Shown here one piece after another: positions 40,673-50,400 of a stretch of 64,000 bases of DNA (the stretch's first letter is position 1; every line of letters begins with the position of its first letter). A program made the translations under genes and the position numbers. The notes beneath the pieces were generated by a model, which saw only the letters and a program-made list of their open reading frames with translations, ran no database searches and was not told the DNA's origin. The DNA lies in contig NZ_VTGX01000001.1 of assembly GCF_009729095.1 (NCBI RefSeq), positions 620,001 through 684,000 on the forward strand, in the 5' to 3' direction. This DNA comes from Mycolicibacterium sp. CBMA 247 (GTDB lineage: Bacteria; Actinomycetota; Actinomycetes; Mycobacteriales; Mycobacteriaceae).

Positions 40673-41935
40673 ATGTCCACGGCCGCAGCTTCTTTCGCCA
40701 CTGAGGCGCGCCCCGATGAACGCCTCGAGGTGCTGTTGGAGGAGTTGTCGCAGCTGTGCGGTCAGCGCAACGCGATCGACGCACGCATCGTGGAGATCGT
40801 CGCCGAACTGGACCATGACGAGTTATGCGGCGCCACCGGCGCCCGCTCGATCGCAGCACTGGTGGCCTGGAAAACCGGTGCCGCACCACGCAACGCCGAG
40901 ACTGTGGTGGCGGTCGCGCGTCGGCTCCAGGAGTTCCCCCGCTGCGCGCAAGGGCTGCGCGAAGGCCGATTGTCGCTGGATCAGGTCGGTGTCATCGCCG
41001 AACACGCGGCTGAGGGATCTGATGAGCACTACGCCGAACTGGCGGCCAGCGCCACCGTCACCCAGCTCCGCACCGCGGTCAAACTCGAACCACGCCCTGA
41101 ACCCGAACCGAAACCCGAACCGCAGCGGTCCTTCACCCGAACCGACGGCCACGGGTACACCACCTACACAATCCGGTTGCCACGACTAGAGGCGGCGAAA
41201 TTCAATGCCGCCCACGCATCGCACCGGGATGCGTTGGCGGCCCACTGGGAACGCGACCACGACATCAACCAGGACACCGGTGCGGCGACCTCGGATCAGG
41301 CGCCGCCGTTCCCCGACAGCGTCGATGCGTTCATGAGCCTGATCCAGGCCGGCTGGGACACCGATGTGGCTGCCCGCCCCCACGGGCAGCACACCACCGT
41401 CATCGTGCATGTGGATGCCGACAAACCGGTCGCCGCACTGCACCTGGGCCCGGTGTTGACCGACGATGAACGGCGCTACCTGCTGTGTGAGGCCGCCTAC
41501 GACGTCTGGTTCGAACGGTCCGGGCAGCTGATCGGCTCAGGCCGGACGACCCGCCAGATCAGCCGCCGGCTGCGTCGGGCCCTGGAGCACCGCGACCGGA
41601 TGTGTGTGGCGCCCGGCTGCGGAGCCACCCGCGGTCTGCACGCCCACCACATCCGGCACTGGGAAGACGGCGGACCCACCGAACTCCACAACCTCGTGCT
41701 GCTATGCCCATATCACCACCGGCTACACCACCAGGGCGGCATCACCATCACCGGACCCGCCCACCAGCTGACCGTCACCGACAGACTCGGTCGACCACTG
41801 CACCGCGGATCCTTGGCCCGTCCACCGACGACACCCCCACCCGATGTCGCACCGTATTCCGGGCCCACCGGAGAACGCGCCGACTGGTGGTGGTACCAAC
41901 CATTCCAACCCCAACCACCTCCGACTACGAACTAG
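40673..41935 (+). CDS. DUF222/13E12-repeat HNH endonuclease-like protein
   Basis: 420 aa. The N-terminal DUF222 region (ERLEVLLEELSQLCGQRNAID, LVAWKTGAAPRNAETVV) precedes a Pro/Glu-rich linker (EPRPEPEPKPEPQ). The C-terminal HNH nuclease has RDRMCVAPGCGAT, HAHHIRHWEDGGPTELHNLV and CPYHHRLHHQGG, with all zinc Cys and His present. This is the mycobacterial 13E12 repeat family, present in many copies per genome and possibly mobile; the DNA target is unknown. ATG 40673 is preceded by GATAAT (40661-40666), a plausible -10 of a nearly leaderless transcript. Confidence 0.9.
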   Translation: MSTAAASFATEARPDERLEVLLEELSQLCGQRNAIDARIVEIVAELDHDELCGATGARSIAALVAWKTGAAPRNAETVVAVARRLQEFPRCAQGLREGRLSLDQVGVIAEHAAEGSDEHYAELAASATVTQLRTAVKLEPRPEPEPKPEPQRSFTRTDGHGYTTYTIRLPRLEAAKFNAAHASHRDALAAHWERDHDINQDTGAATSDQAPPFPDSVDAFMSLIQAGWDTDVAARPHGQHTTVIVHVDADKPVAALHLGPVLTDDERRYLLCEAAYDVWFERSGQLIGSGRTTRQISRRLRRALEHRDRMCVAPGCGATRGLHAHHIRHWEDGGPTELHNLVLLCPYHHRLHHQGGITITGPAHQLTVTDRLGRPLHRGSLARPPTTPPPDVAPYSGPTGERADWWWYQPFQPQPPPTTN

Positions 41936-42055
41936 TGTCGATATTTCGTGACGGTGGAAGGTTGCCGCGGCCATCATTGGCCCCTGCCAACGCGTACACG
42001 AACCTATGCGACCGTGCAGCGGAAGTGCCCTTCCGACAAGCGAGATCGCCGCGTG

Positions 42056-42748
42056 TCACGGTTCCTCGGAAATCACTTCCCGGAGGAACTCACCGCCATG
42101 GATGGCCGCCAGCAGTGAATTCTCCGAGGTGCGGTTGGCGGTGAACAGCAGCTCGTCGCCGGCTTCGAGAATGTCGTCGGGCTTGGGCAGCCTGACCTTG
42201 TTGCCGCGGACGATGGTGACCAGCGCGGTGTCCACCGGCAGCTCCAACCGGTCCACCCGTTCGCCGACCACCGGGTTGTCTTCCGGCAGCGTGAGTTTGG
42301 TCAGCTCAACCCGGCCTCCGCGCAGCGTCATCAACCGCACCAGGTGCCCGACGTCGATGGCACCCTCGATGCCGGCAACCAACGCTCCGGGCGTCGACAC
42401 CGCGACATCGATGCCCCAGTCCTGACCGAACAGCCACTGATTGCGGATGTCGTTGATCCGGGCCACCACCCGCGGCACCCCGAACTCCGACTTGGCCAGC
42501 AGCCCGACCACGAGATTGGACTTGTCGTCACCGGTGGCCGCGATCAGCACGTCGCAGGTTTCGATCCCGGCTTCCTCCATCGCAGAGAGTTCGCAGGCGT
42601 CGGCCAGCAACCAGTCGGCGCCCGGCACCGTGTGCGGCTCGTAGTGCCGGTGCAGCTGCTCGATCAGCAAGACCTTATGTCCGTTCTCGAGCAATTCGCG
42701 TGCAACGGAGCGGCCCACATTGCCCGCACCGGCGACCACGACTCGCAT
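42056..42748 (-). CDS. TrkA/RCK potassium-channel regulatory subunit
   Basis: About 230 aa. MRVVVAGAGNVGRSVARELL opens with a Rossmann GxGxxG, the adenine-ribose acidic residue lies in VLLIEQ, and DVLIAATGDDKSNLVVGLLA is the RCK_N core. The C-terminal RCK_C domain has VELTKLTLPEDNPVVGERV and KPDDILEAGDELLF. It gates a Trk-type K+ uptake system in response to NAD(H)/c-di-AMP-like ligands. ATG 42748 is used; the frame is open to 42787. Divergent from a cation/proton antiporter 79 bp away. Confidence 0.9.
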   Translation of the reverse strand: MRVVVAGAGNVGRSVARELLENGHKVLLIEQLHRHYEPHTVPGADWLLADACELSAMEEAGIETCDVLIAATGDDKSNLVVGLLAKSEFGVPRVVARINDIRNQWLFGQDWGIDVAVSTPGALVAGIEGAIDVGHLVRLMTLRGGRVELTKLTLPEDNPVVGERVDRLELPVDTALVTIVRGNKVRLPKPDDILEAGDELLFTANRTSENSLLAAIHGGEFLREVISEEP

Positions 42749-42827
42749 ATTCCGCTCCGTCACTCGACCATTTTCGCCCATCCGCACCGCCTACTCGCGG
42801 CCCTTCGCCCTGATTAACTAACTCCCA

Positions 42828-44324
42828 ATGAGTCTGAACCAGCTGTACCTCACCTTGCTGACCGGCGGCGTCGTGCTGCTGGCCAGCATCATCGGCACCC
42901 GAGTGGCGACCCGCATCGGGTTCCCCAGCCTGCTGTTCTTCCTGCTGGTCGGCATGGTGCTGGGTGTCGACGGGATCGGGCTGGAATTCAACAACGTCGA
43001 ACTGGCCCGCAACGTGTGCACCACGGCCCTGGCGATAGTCCTCGTCGAAGGCGGTTTGACCACACGGTTCTCCGATATTCGGGGAGTGCTGGCACCTGCC
43101 ACGGTGCTGGCCACCGTCGGTGTGCTGGTCAGCACCCTCATCACTGCCGTCGGCGCGCACCTGCTGTTGCACATGGACTGGCAGCTCGCGCTGCTGCTCG
43201 GGGCGATCGTCGCCTCCACCGACGCGGCCGCGGTGTTCTCGGTGCTGCGGATCCTGCCGCTGCCCCGGCGACTAGCTGGCCTGCTGGAGGCCGAATCCGG
43301 TTTCAACGACGCGCCGGCGGTCATCCTCGTGCTGACGTTCAGCGTGGTGCCGTTCGTGTTCCACCCCGAGGGCGCCATCACCGACCTCGCCTACGAACTG
43401 ATCACCGGCGCCCTGCTGGGCCTGAGCGTCGGGTTCGCCGGCGCGTTCGCCTTGCGCCGCATCGCGCTGCCGGCATCGGGCCTGTACCCCATCGCCACCT
43501 TCGGGCTGGGCCTGATCGCGTTCGCCGCGGCAGGCAGCGCCCATGCCAGCGGCTTCATCGCCGCCTACCTGGCCGCCGTCGTGCTGGCCAACTCGGGCCT
43601 GCCGCACAAGTCGGCAACGCGATCGTTCGCCGAAGGGGTGGGCTGGCTGGCCCAGATCGGGCTGTTCGTGCTCCTCGGGTTGCTGGTGAACCCCCACGAT
43701 CTCGCCGGCGACATCATCCCGGCGATCGTCGTCGGGCTGGTGCTGCTGCTGATCGCCCGGCCGGTGTCGGTGGTGCTGTCGTTGATCGGTTTCCGTATCC
43801 CGTTCCGCGAACAGCTCTTCCTGTCGTGGGCGGGGCTGCGCGGTGCGGTGCCGATCGTGCTGGCCACGTTTCCGATTGTCGCCGGGGTGCCCGACAGCTA
43901 CCTGCTGCTGAACATCGTGTTCGTCCTGGTGGTGATCTTCACTCTGGTGCAGGCGCCCAGCATCCGCTTCGTGGCGAATGCGCTGGGGCTGATCACCCGC
44001 GACATCACCCGCGAGATCCAGGTCGAAGCCGCGCCGCTGGATGTACTCGACGCCGAGCTGCTCACCATGACCGTGCAGCCACATTCCCGGCTGCACAACG
44101 TGACGATCCTGGAACTGCGACTTCCCGATCCGGCCGTCATCACGTTGATCATCCGCAACGGCCGTACCTTCGTCCCGCTCCCGGACACCCGCATCGCCGT
44201 CGGCGACGAACTTCTCATCGTCACCACCGGCAAGACGCGGACCGCGGCCGAGGCCCGGATGCGCGCCGTGAGCCGCCGGGGCAAACTCGCCTACTGGTTC
44301 GACGAATACGGCCACCCGGACTGA
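42828..44324 (+). CDS. CPA1-type K+(Na+)/H+ antiporter with C-terminal RCK_C domain
   Basis: 498 aa. About 12 membrane helices from residue 8; GAIVASTDAAAVFSVL and LLEAESGFNDAPAVILVL carry the TD and ND residues of the exchange site, and LFLSWAGLRGAVPIVLA is a conserved helix. Residues about 405-485 form a cytosolic RCK_C/TrkA_C domain (EAAPLDVLDAELLTMTV, IAVGDELLIVTT), as in the NhaP2/CvrA branch. It exports K+ or Na+ for H+. The divergent TrkA gene suggests joint control of K+ homeostasis. Confidence 0.92.
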   Translation: MSLNQLYLTLLTGGVVLLASIIGTRVATRIGFPSLLFFLLVGMVLGVDGIGLEFNNVELARNVCTTALAIVLVEGGLTTRFSDIRGVLAPATVLATVGVLVSTLITAVGAHLLLHMDWQLALLLGAIVASTDAAAVFSVLRILPLPRRLAGLLEAESGFNDAPAVILVLTFSVVPFVFHPEGAITDLAYELITGALLGLSVGFAGAFALRRIALPASGLYPIATFGLGLIAFAAAGSAHASGFIAAYLAAVVLANSGLPHKSATRSFAEGVGWLAQIGLFVLLGLLVNPHDLAGDIIPAIVVGLVLLLIARPVSVVLSLIGFRIPFREQLFLSWAGLRGAVPIVLATFPIVAGVPDSYLLLNIVFVLVVIFTLVQAPSIRFVANALGLITRDITREIQVEAAPLDVLDAELLTMTVQPHSRLHNVTILELRLPDPAVITLIIRNGRTFVPLPDTRIAVGDELLIVTTGKTRTAAEARMRAVSRRGKLAYWFDEYGHPD

Positions 44325-44325
44325 G

Positions 44326-44415
44326 CTTCAGGCCGCCAAGGTCGCCGCCCTCTAAGCCGAACTCGAAACCGCCCGAAAGGTCCTCGCCGACTTGGAGTGC
44401 GACCTCGGCACGTAG
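44326..44415 (+). pseudogene. Short coiled-coil gene remnant with internal stop
   Basis: Immediately after the antiporter stop, one frame reads LQAAKVAAL, stop (TAA), then AELETARKVLADLECDLGT and stop (TAG). The heptad-like, high-GC3 codons look like the tail of a coiled-coil protein interrupted by one stop. Too short to identify; possibly just fortuitous. Confidence 0.25.
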
Positions 44416-44518
44416 GAATTGCACGCAACATTCGAGTAGCCGACTACTCGCGACCAACGGCGCTCACGTTGACACGCTGAACGGTGTCCCACCTATCACC
44501 GATCGAAGGACAACGCTC

Positions 44519-44989
44519 ATGCCAACAGTGTTCAAGGTCGTTATCGATGGCCTGAAGTCCCGCGAACAGCACGAGGAAATCAACTCGGCGATCCAGCGCG
44601 CGGTAGTCGCCCACGTGGCGTCACTCGACCTTGGCCGCACACATGAGCAGCCTGCAGTCCTGAGCCGTTGGCTCATCAACGGCATCGTCGCCGTCGAAGG
44701 CGCGAAGGCCATCCAAGCCGGACTTGCGGAAGGCCCCTTGCCAGAGCCATGGCGAGAAAGCCAGCTGGGGCAGTTCGAGGTGGTCCTCGACGGGGTCGAA
44801 TTGGCCGACCCGCAGCAAGCAGCCATCCAAGCCGGCATTCAGGCCGCGGTGTTGCCTCATATCGCGGCGTTGGACTTCGGGGGCGACCGCGTGGCCGCAG
44901 CGATCCTGCGCCCGCCGGGCTGGCGGGGCATCATTGCCAGGCCGTACGACCTGAAAGCCCTTGAGTTACAGGGCAATACTCGTGCCTGA
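44519..44989 (+). CDS. Uncharacterised small protein with two homologous halves
   Basis: 156 aa. AAGGA precedes ATG 44519 by 9 nt. Two repeats of about 55 residues: FKVVIDGLKSREQHEEINSA (from residue 5) aligns with FEVVLDGVELADPQQAAIQA (from about residue 86), and each continues to a hydrophobic A(A/S)LD(L/F)G block and a G(I)IA end. No signal peptide, membrane helix or catalytic motif. It overlaps the next, Cys-rich gene by 8 bp, so the two products probably act together. I do not recognise the family. Confidence 0.72.
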   Translation: MPTVFKVVIDGLKSREQHEEINSAIQRAVVAHVASLDLGRTHEQPAVLSRWLINGIVAVEGAKAIQAGLAEGPLPEPWRESQLGQFEVVLDGVELADPQQAAIQAGIQAAVLPHIAALDFGGDRVAAAILRPPGWRGIIARPYDLKALELQGNTRA

Positions 44990-45416
44990 GGTGACGTCGC
45001 CGAGTGCGCAGAGCGGTTGCCTGTGCCCGAGTTCACGGGCGGAAGCCGGTGCGGTTCTGTTGGGCATCGTCAGTCCGGATGGCACGATTGCCTACCTCAC
45101 ACCGCAGATACGCGTCGGTCCGGAGTTCGTAGAGACAAGCAGACTAGGCCGAAGCCCGGAGAAGCGGTTCCGCTTCAGCGGGCCCTGCGTCGAGGGCAAG
45201 TGCGCCCAGTGGACCGGTACACGGTGCGGCGTCATCGACGCCGCACTTGAAAGCGCCAACGCCACACGTCTACGCGCAAGTCCGCAAGATGCGGCATCCG
45301 ATCAGCTGTTGCCGAAGTGTTCGATCCGACAACGCTGCCGCTGGTTCAGCCAACACGGCAGGCAGGCATGCGGCGTCTGCCCCTACATCATCACCGATGC
45401 ACGGCCGGAAGACTGA
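44982..45416 (+). CDS. Uncharacterised Cys-rich protein, probable metal/Fe-S binder
   Basis: 144 aa from GTG 44982 (VPEVTSPSAQSGCLCPSS), overlapping the upstream gene by 8 bp; a TTG at 44961 is an alternative start. Nine Cys in three groups: CLC near the start; GPCVEGKCAQWTGTRCG (C-x4-C-x7-C) in the middle; and PKCSIRQRCRW...ACGVCP (C-x5-C-x10-C-x2-C) at the end. Such spacing suits an Fe-S cluster or zinc knuckles. No known family recognised. Co-translated with the two-repeat protein. Confidence 0.7.
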   Translation: MPEVTSPSAQSGCLCPSSRAEAGAVLLGIVSPDGTIAYLTPQIRVGPEFVETSRLGRSPEKRFRFSGPCVEGKCAQWTGTRCGVIDAALESANATRLRASPQDAASDQLLPKCSIRQRCRWFSQHGRQACGVCPYIITDARPED

Positions 45417-45856
45417 CCGGAACCAGCGGGCCGTGACCGCTTATCCTCGTAAGGCCTCGTTGATTGCCGGAACTGTTGGCCTGCCGCAGCATTGGCTATC
45501 TGGCGAGATCAATGGCAACCCTGAGGGGTTGCTAAACCGGTCATTCTCACCGAATAAGCGCCGACCGCAACATATTTGCCCAACTAGCTCTCGGGTGGGT
45601 GTCGTCAAATAGTTGGGCCCCGCTTGTCGGCACGGATTCTGGCCCCAGTGTGGCTGTTCGCTTCGCGGTGAATCTGGAGCGGTTTGCTTTCGCGGACCGG
45701 AAAGCTCGATGGGCTTGGTCTCGAAACTGAACGAGGAAGTTATGTGTCACCTGGAAGGTGCGTTTGTCCCGGTTCGGGAGACGGTTCGACGCCTCGGTGC
45801 GGCAGCCGGTGTGGACGTAGCCGCTCGGGTGGTGGAGAAGCGCGCCGTGGAGGCGA
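45417..45856. other. Intergenic region with inverted repeat and possible small frame
   Basis: About 440 bp without a secure gene. It contains a perfect 9-bp inverted repeat, GCCCAACTA (45578-45586) and TAGTTGGGC (45610-45618), around 23 nt, which could be a terminator for the Cys-rich gene or a mobile-element scar. A rightward frame from ATG 45709 with GGAAAG upstream starts plausibly (MGLVSKLNEEVMCHLEG) but becomes Arg-rich once it runs antisense to the diguanylate cyclase gene, so it is not called as a gene. Confidence 0.4.
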
Positions 45857-46966
45857 CTAGCGGTGAACCGTCGCGTTGCCGCCGCCCCGCTTCGCGCGGA
45901 ACATCGCGTGGTCGGCTCGTTCGATCAGGCTGTCGATCCACGTTGCGGGGGTGGCTCCGGACGCGGCGAGACCGGCGGCGTCGGTGGTGGCGACGCCGAC
46001 GCTGGCGGTGACCGGGTGCTCGGCCGGCGCGCAGATCGCGTGCCTCACGCTGTCCAGATCGCACCGGGCGCGGCGGCTGGAGTCGGTGCGATCAACGACG
46101 ACGAACTCCTCGCCGCCGATTCGCGCTACTAGTGCGCTGCCGCGGACCACGGACTTGATCCGTCGTGCGCAGCGGATCAGGACCTCGTCACCGACCGCGT
46201 GACCGAAGGTGTCGTTGACGTCTTTGAAGCGGTCCAGGTCGACGACCATCACGGTGACTTCGGTGCGCGGGGTGATGTCGCACAATAGTTCTCCGATGTG
46301 CAGGTGCAGGCCTCGTCGGTTGAGCAGTCCGGTCAATGCGTCGGTGACAGACTCGTTGGCGTCGGTGCGTAGTGCCCAGATACCGAACTGGATGCCCAGC
46401 GGTGTCGCGAGGACCGGGGCAACCGCGGTGAGCGTGCTGGCGGTGAAAGTCGTCGTGTCGAAGTTTGCATGAGCAGCGGCTCGCGCCGTGAACGTCGCTG
46501 TTGCCAGCAGGATCCATGCCAGATGGCCTGCAAGAATTTTGGGGCCGTCGAAGAACATGAGATAGATCGAGATCATCGTGAACGCGTTGAACCCGAATAG
46601 GCCGAGTAACCAACTCGAGTCCACTATCGCGGCGGTGGCGATCCCAAAGTCGGCGGAGATGACGAACGCCAGCGATGTCAGGCGTGACGGCCAGGGGCGA
46701 GCGCACCACGCCGCTCCCCAGCCGATCTGCAGCACGCCGAAGATCGCGACGACAACAGCTGACGTGCGCGTCGCTGCGAACGGCATCAGGATGGCCAGGC
46801 AGATCACGCCGTTGAACGCCGTGCCGAACCCGATCAGTGTCCGGATCGCCTCGGCCATCGACCGCTTGGCGAAGTACTGCACCTGCGCTGCGTAGTCGAC
46901 CGGCTCACGCCACCAGTCGCGGAGTAGACGGCCGAAGACTACGTTGCTCCTCGAATTCGCCAGCAA
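45857..46966 (-). CDS. Membrane-anchored GGDEF diguanylate cyclase
   Basis: 369 aa. The start is TTG 46966, supported by GGGAG 6 nt upstream. Residues about 40-195 hold five to six hydrophobic helices (TLIGFGTAFNGVICLAILMPF, TSAVVVAIFGVLQIGWG, AFTMISIYLMFF). The GGDEF domain (about 205-365) has DALTGLLNRRGL, MVVDLDRFKDVNDTFGHAVGDE and an active-type GGEEF. No RxxD inhibitory site stands out before GGEEF. It would make c-di-GMP at the membrane; isolated from the NRPS by an IS fragment. Confidence 0.92.
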   Translation of the reverse strand: MLANSRSNVVFGRLLRDWWREPVDYAAQVQYFAKRSMAEAIRTLIGFGTAFNGVICLAILMPFAATRTSAVVVAIFGVLQIGWGAAWCARPWPSRLTSLAFVISADFGIATAAIVDSSWLLGLFGFNAFTMISIYLMFFDGPKILAGHLAWILLATATFTARAAAHANFDTTTFTASTLTAVAPVLATPLGIQFGIWALRTDANESVTDALTGLLNRRGLHLHIGELLCDITPRTEVTVMVVDLDRFKDVNDTFGHAVGDEVLIRCARRIKSVVRGSALVARIGGEEFVVVDRTDSSRRARCDLDSVRHAICAPAEHPVTASVGVATTDAAGLAASGATPATWIDSLIERADHAMFRAKRGGGNATVHR

Positions 46967-47206
46967 TCCCGACTCCCGTTAGCAAACCGTCAAACACCGT
47001 GTTCCGGTCGGTCTATCGCGCACCGCACCGAATGACAGCAATCAATCGACAACAATAGCCGAATTGCCGAATCGGGCAATATGCCGTCGTTTCGGATTCA
47101 TTGGAGCATGGCGCGGTCGGATGAATTCCTGCGAATCCGGTTCGGCGACGTGGAGCCGATCTTGCCGTCGCCGCGCGACGTCTCGCACTCGGAAAGCTCC
47201 CGGGGC

Positions 47207-47390
47207 TCAATCAATTATCGATGATCGCGACATAGGGATCGATCGCCGGGCGCCGCCGGGCCGGGTACTGCTTACGGGGCGGCGGGAGCGCTGAAGCCAC
47301 GCCTGGCGCACGGTGCGGCGATGCACCCAGTGCCGCTCGGCCTGGATGTCGTCGGTGTGGTCTTTCAGAGCGCTGGCCGGGTTCATGATG
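47207..47390 (-). pseudogene. IS21-type (IstA) transposase fragment, frameshifted
   Basis: On the minus strand one frame reads AERHWVHRRTVRQA and then continues only after a one-base slip as ASALPPPRKQYPARRRPAID and PYVAIIDN before a stop. The combined order (VHRRTVRQA, A-S-A-x-P-P-P-R-K, then a LDPYxxxID-like block) is the N-terminal pattern of IS21-family IstA transposases. The missing C before TGGCT would restore the usual RQALASA. About 60 codons remain; the rest of the element is gone. It lies just after the NRPS 3' end. Confidence 0.65.
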
Positions 47391-47424
47391 CGAACTTCTT
47401 GCACGAGCTGGCATGTCCGCTTAA

Positions 47425-50400
47425 CTACTGATCCACACGAGCGGAACCAGTGCTGACCCCGAGCAGTTGCAGGTCGGTGACGTATTTGACGATGATCGGC
47501 GCCGAGACGTGCGGGATGTCGTGATCGGGGCCGATTTTCGCTTCTTGCACCGCAGCACGGAATCGGTCGGTCGGCGCGTAGGACCCGCGCATCGGCTCTG
47601 CAGGCTGCAAATTCGTGGCATCGCCCGACGGCAACAGTTCCAGCACGGTCCGCTGGCGCTGTCGATCCGGCAGGGCACGCAGGCCGGTCTCAAACCGCTG
47701 CAACCACTCCCCGAAGTCACCGATGCGCTGGATCGGGTAACCGGCCTCGATCAACCAGTCGACATACTCGTCGAGCCCGATGCCGTCGTCGTGCGGGTTC
47801 ATCACGTGATAGGACGCAAACCCGTCGACCACCTGGGCGCCCAGCGTGGCGATCGCTTCGGCGATGAATTCGACGGGCAGCGCGTCGAAGTGCGCGCGTT
47901 GCCGGTTGCCGTCGGCGTCAAGCTGGTAGAACGAGGCCGGCGCGATGCCAGTGGCCAACAGGCTCAACACCATTCGGGTGAACAGGTCCGACACGTTGAG
48001 CTGACCCGCATATGTGGTGTCGGCCAGGATCATGTCGCAACGAAACACGCCGACCGGCAGCCCGCACAGGTCATTGGCCTCGCGCAATAGCACCTCGCCG
48101 GCCCACTTGCTGTTGCCGTAGCCGTTGACGAAGCTATCGTCGATTGTGCGGGTGGGGCCGATTACCCGGATGTCGGCGTCCTCGGTGAACGCCGACGGCT
48201 CGACCTGGTCGCCTACGTTGCCAGTCGACACGTACGTGTAGGGCTTCAGCTTCGTGGTGAGCGCGAGGCGGATCAGCTCGCCAGTGCCGACGACGTTGGG
48301 CCTGAACAGCTCGCTATAGGGCAGGACGCCGCTGACCAGGGCGGCGGGATCGACGAGAAGGTCGACGGTGTCGGCCAGCCGCTGCCAGGTCTGCTGGTCC
48401 AGGCCCAGGTCGGCTTCGCCCTTGTCGCCGGCGACGACCTCCAGATGATCGGCGGCCAGTTCCTGGAAGTGCCGCAGCAGTCCCGGATCGCCGCTGTCGA
48501 AGGTCTTGTCCAAGCGTTGGCGCGCATCCTCGTTGGACTTGGCCCGTACCAGGCAGATCAACGTACCGTCTACCAGGTCCATCCGCTCGAGCCATTCCAG
48601 GGCCAGGTAACGCCCGAGGAAACCGGTCGCCCCGGTCAACAGGACCGTCCGCACCTCGGTGCTCGCGCGTGGCAGCGTCGGGGCCGCAGTCAGCGTCGTG
48701 GCGTCGATGAACTTGTCCAGCGTGAGGTCGCGGGCGCGCACCTCGGTGCTGTCACGGCCGTGCACCGACGCAAAACTGGGCCCATTGGCGGGAGCTACGT
48801 CCACCGAGCTGGCATGTTTGTCCACCTGCTGGCTCAAGCCTCTTATGGACGGCGTGTCGAATACGGTGGGTACCGAAAGGTGAGCATGCAGTGCGGTCTC
48901 GATCGCGGCGACCACCCGCATCGCCAACAGCGAATCCCCACCCAGATCGAAGAACGAGTCATCAACCCCGACCCGCTCCACACCCAGCCCGAGCACCTTG
49001 GCAAAGATCCCTGCCAGGATCTCCTCGACCGGGTTAGCCGGACCGCGGTAACCACCACCGCCACTTCGATATTCGGGTGCCGGCAGAGCGCGGATGTCCA
49101 GCTTGCCGTTGACCGTCAACGGCAACGCCTCCAACACCACCACCGCGGCCGGCACCATAAACTCCGGCAACCGCTCACCCAACCGCACACGTATCCCGAC
49201 CGGATCCGCCGTACCGGTGACATAACCCACCAGACGCCTATCCCCAGGGCGATCCTCACGGGCAATCACCACCGCCGCATCCACCCCATCCAACCCAGCC
49301 AACACCGCGCGCACCTCACCGCACTCAATGCGATACCCGCGGATCTTCACCTGCTCATCAGCACGCCCCACATACCGCAACTGCCCATCAACACCCCAAC
49401 ACACCAAATCCCCGCTGCGATACATCCTTTCGCCCGACCCCCCGAACGGACACGCCACAAACCGCGACCCCGTCAACCCCGCCCGACGCCAATACCCAAC
49501 CCCCACACCCACACCAGCCACATACAACTCACCCACCACACCCACCGGCACCGGACGCAACCACCCATCCAGCACAAACAACGCCGCCCCCGCCACCGGC
49601 GACCCAATCGGCGGCACCCCCGACCCCGCCACCAGCGGCGCACTGACCGCCACACACATCGTCGTCTCGGTCGGACCATAGGCATTGACCATCACCCGCC
49701 CCGACGCCCACCGATCCACCACCTCACCCGGACACGCCTCACCAGCGGCCACCAACGCCACCGACCCCAACCCCTCAGGGGACAAACCTCTTACCGCAGA
49801 AGGGGTCTGAGTCAACACACTGACCCGTTCAGCAACCAGCACCTCGCGGAACTCTTCCGGAGAACCCCCCACTACTTCGGGCACCACCACCAACCGCCCA
49901 CCACCCAACAACGCACCAAAGATCTCCCACACCGAAACATCGAAAGCCAACGAATGGCACTGACTCCACACCCCCGCCACCGGCAACCCCACATCCAACG
50001 ACCCCAACAGCGCAGTCACACTGCCGTGAGTGACCGCCACCCCCTTCGGAACCCCCGTAGTCCCCGAGGTGTAAATCAGATAAGCAACATCACCCGGGGC
50101 CGGCGGCCGCAGAGCCGTGCACGGATAGCTCTGAATGCGCGGGTCTTCCACATCGACGACCACCACACCAAACCCGTCCAACCGCGACCGCAAACCCGCG
50201 GTGGTAATCACAACCAACGGCGCAGCATCGGCAAGCACAAACCCAATCCGCTCCCCCGGAGACCCCGGATCAATCGGCACATACGCCGCCCCCGACTTGA
50301 GCACCCCCAAAACCGCCACCACCGCCTCAACCGACCGCGACAACAACAACCCCACACACCCACCCCGACCCACACCATGAGCGGCCAACAAACACGCCAA

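Noticed and set aside
45709..46011. Rightward small frame with a plausible ribosome site
   Set aside because: Its second half is antisense to the diguanylate cyclase and becomes Arg-rich; only weak support for the first 50 codons.
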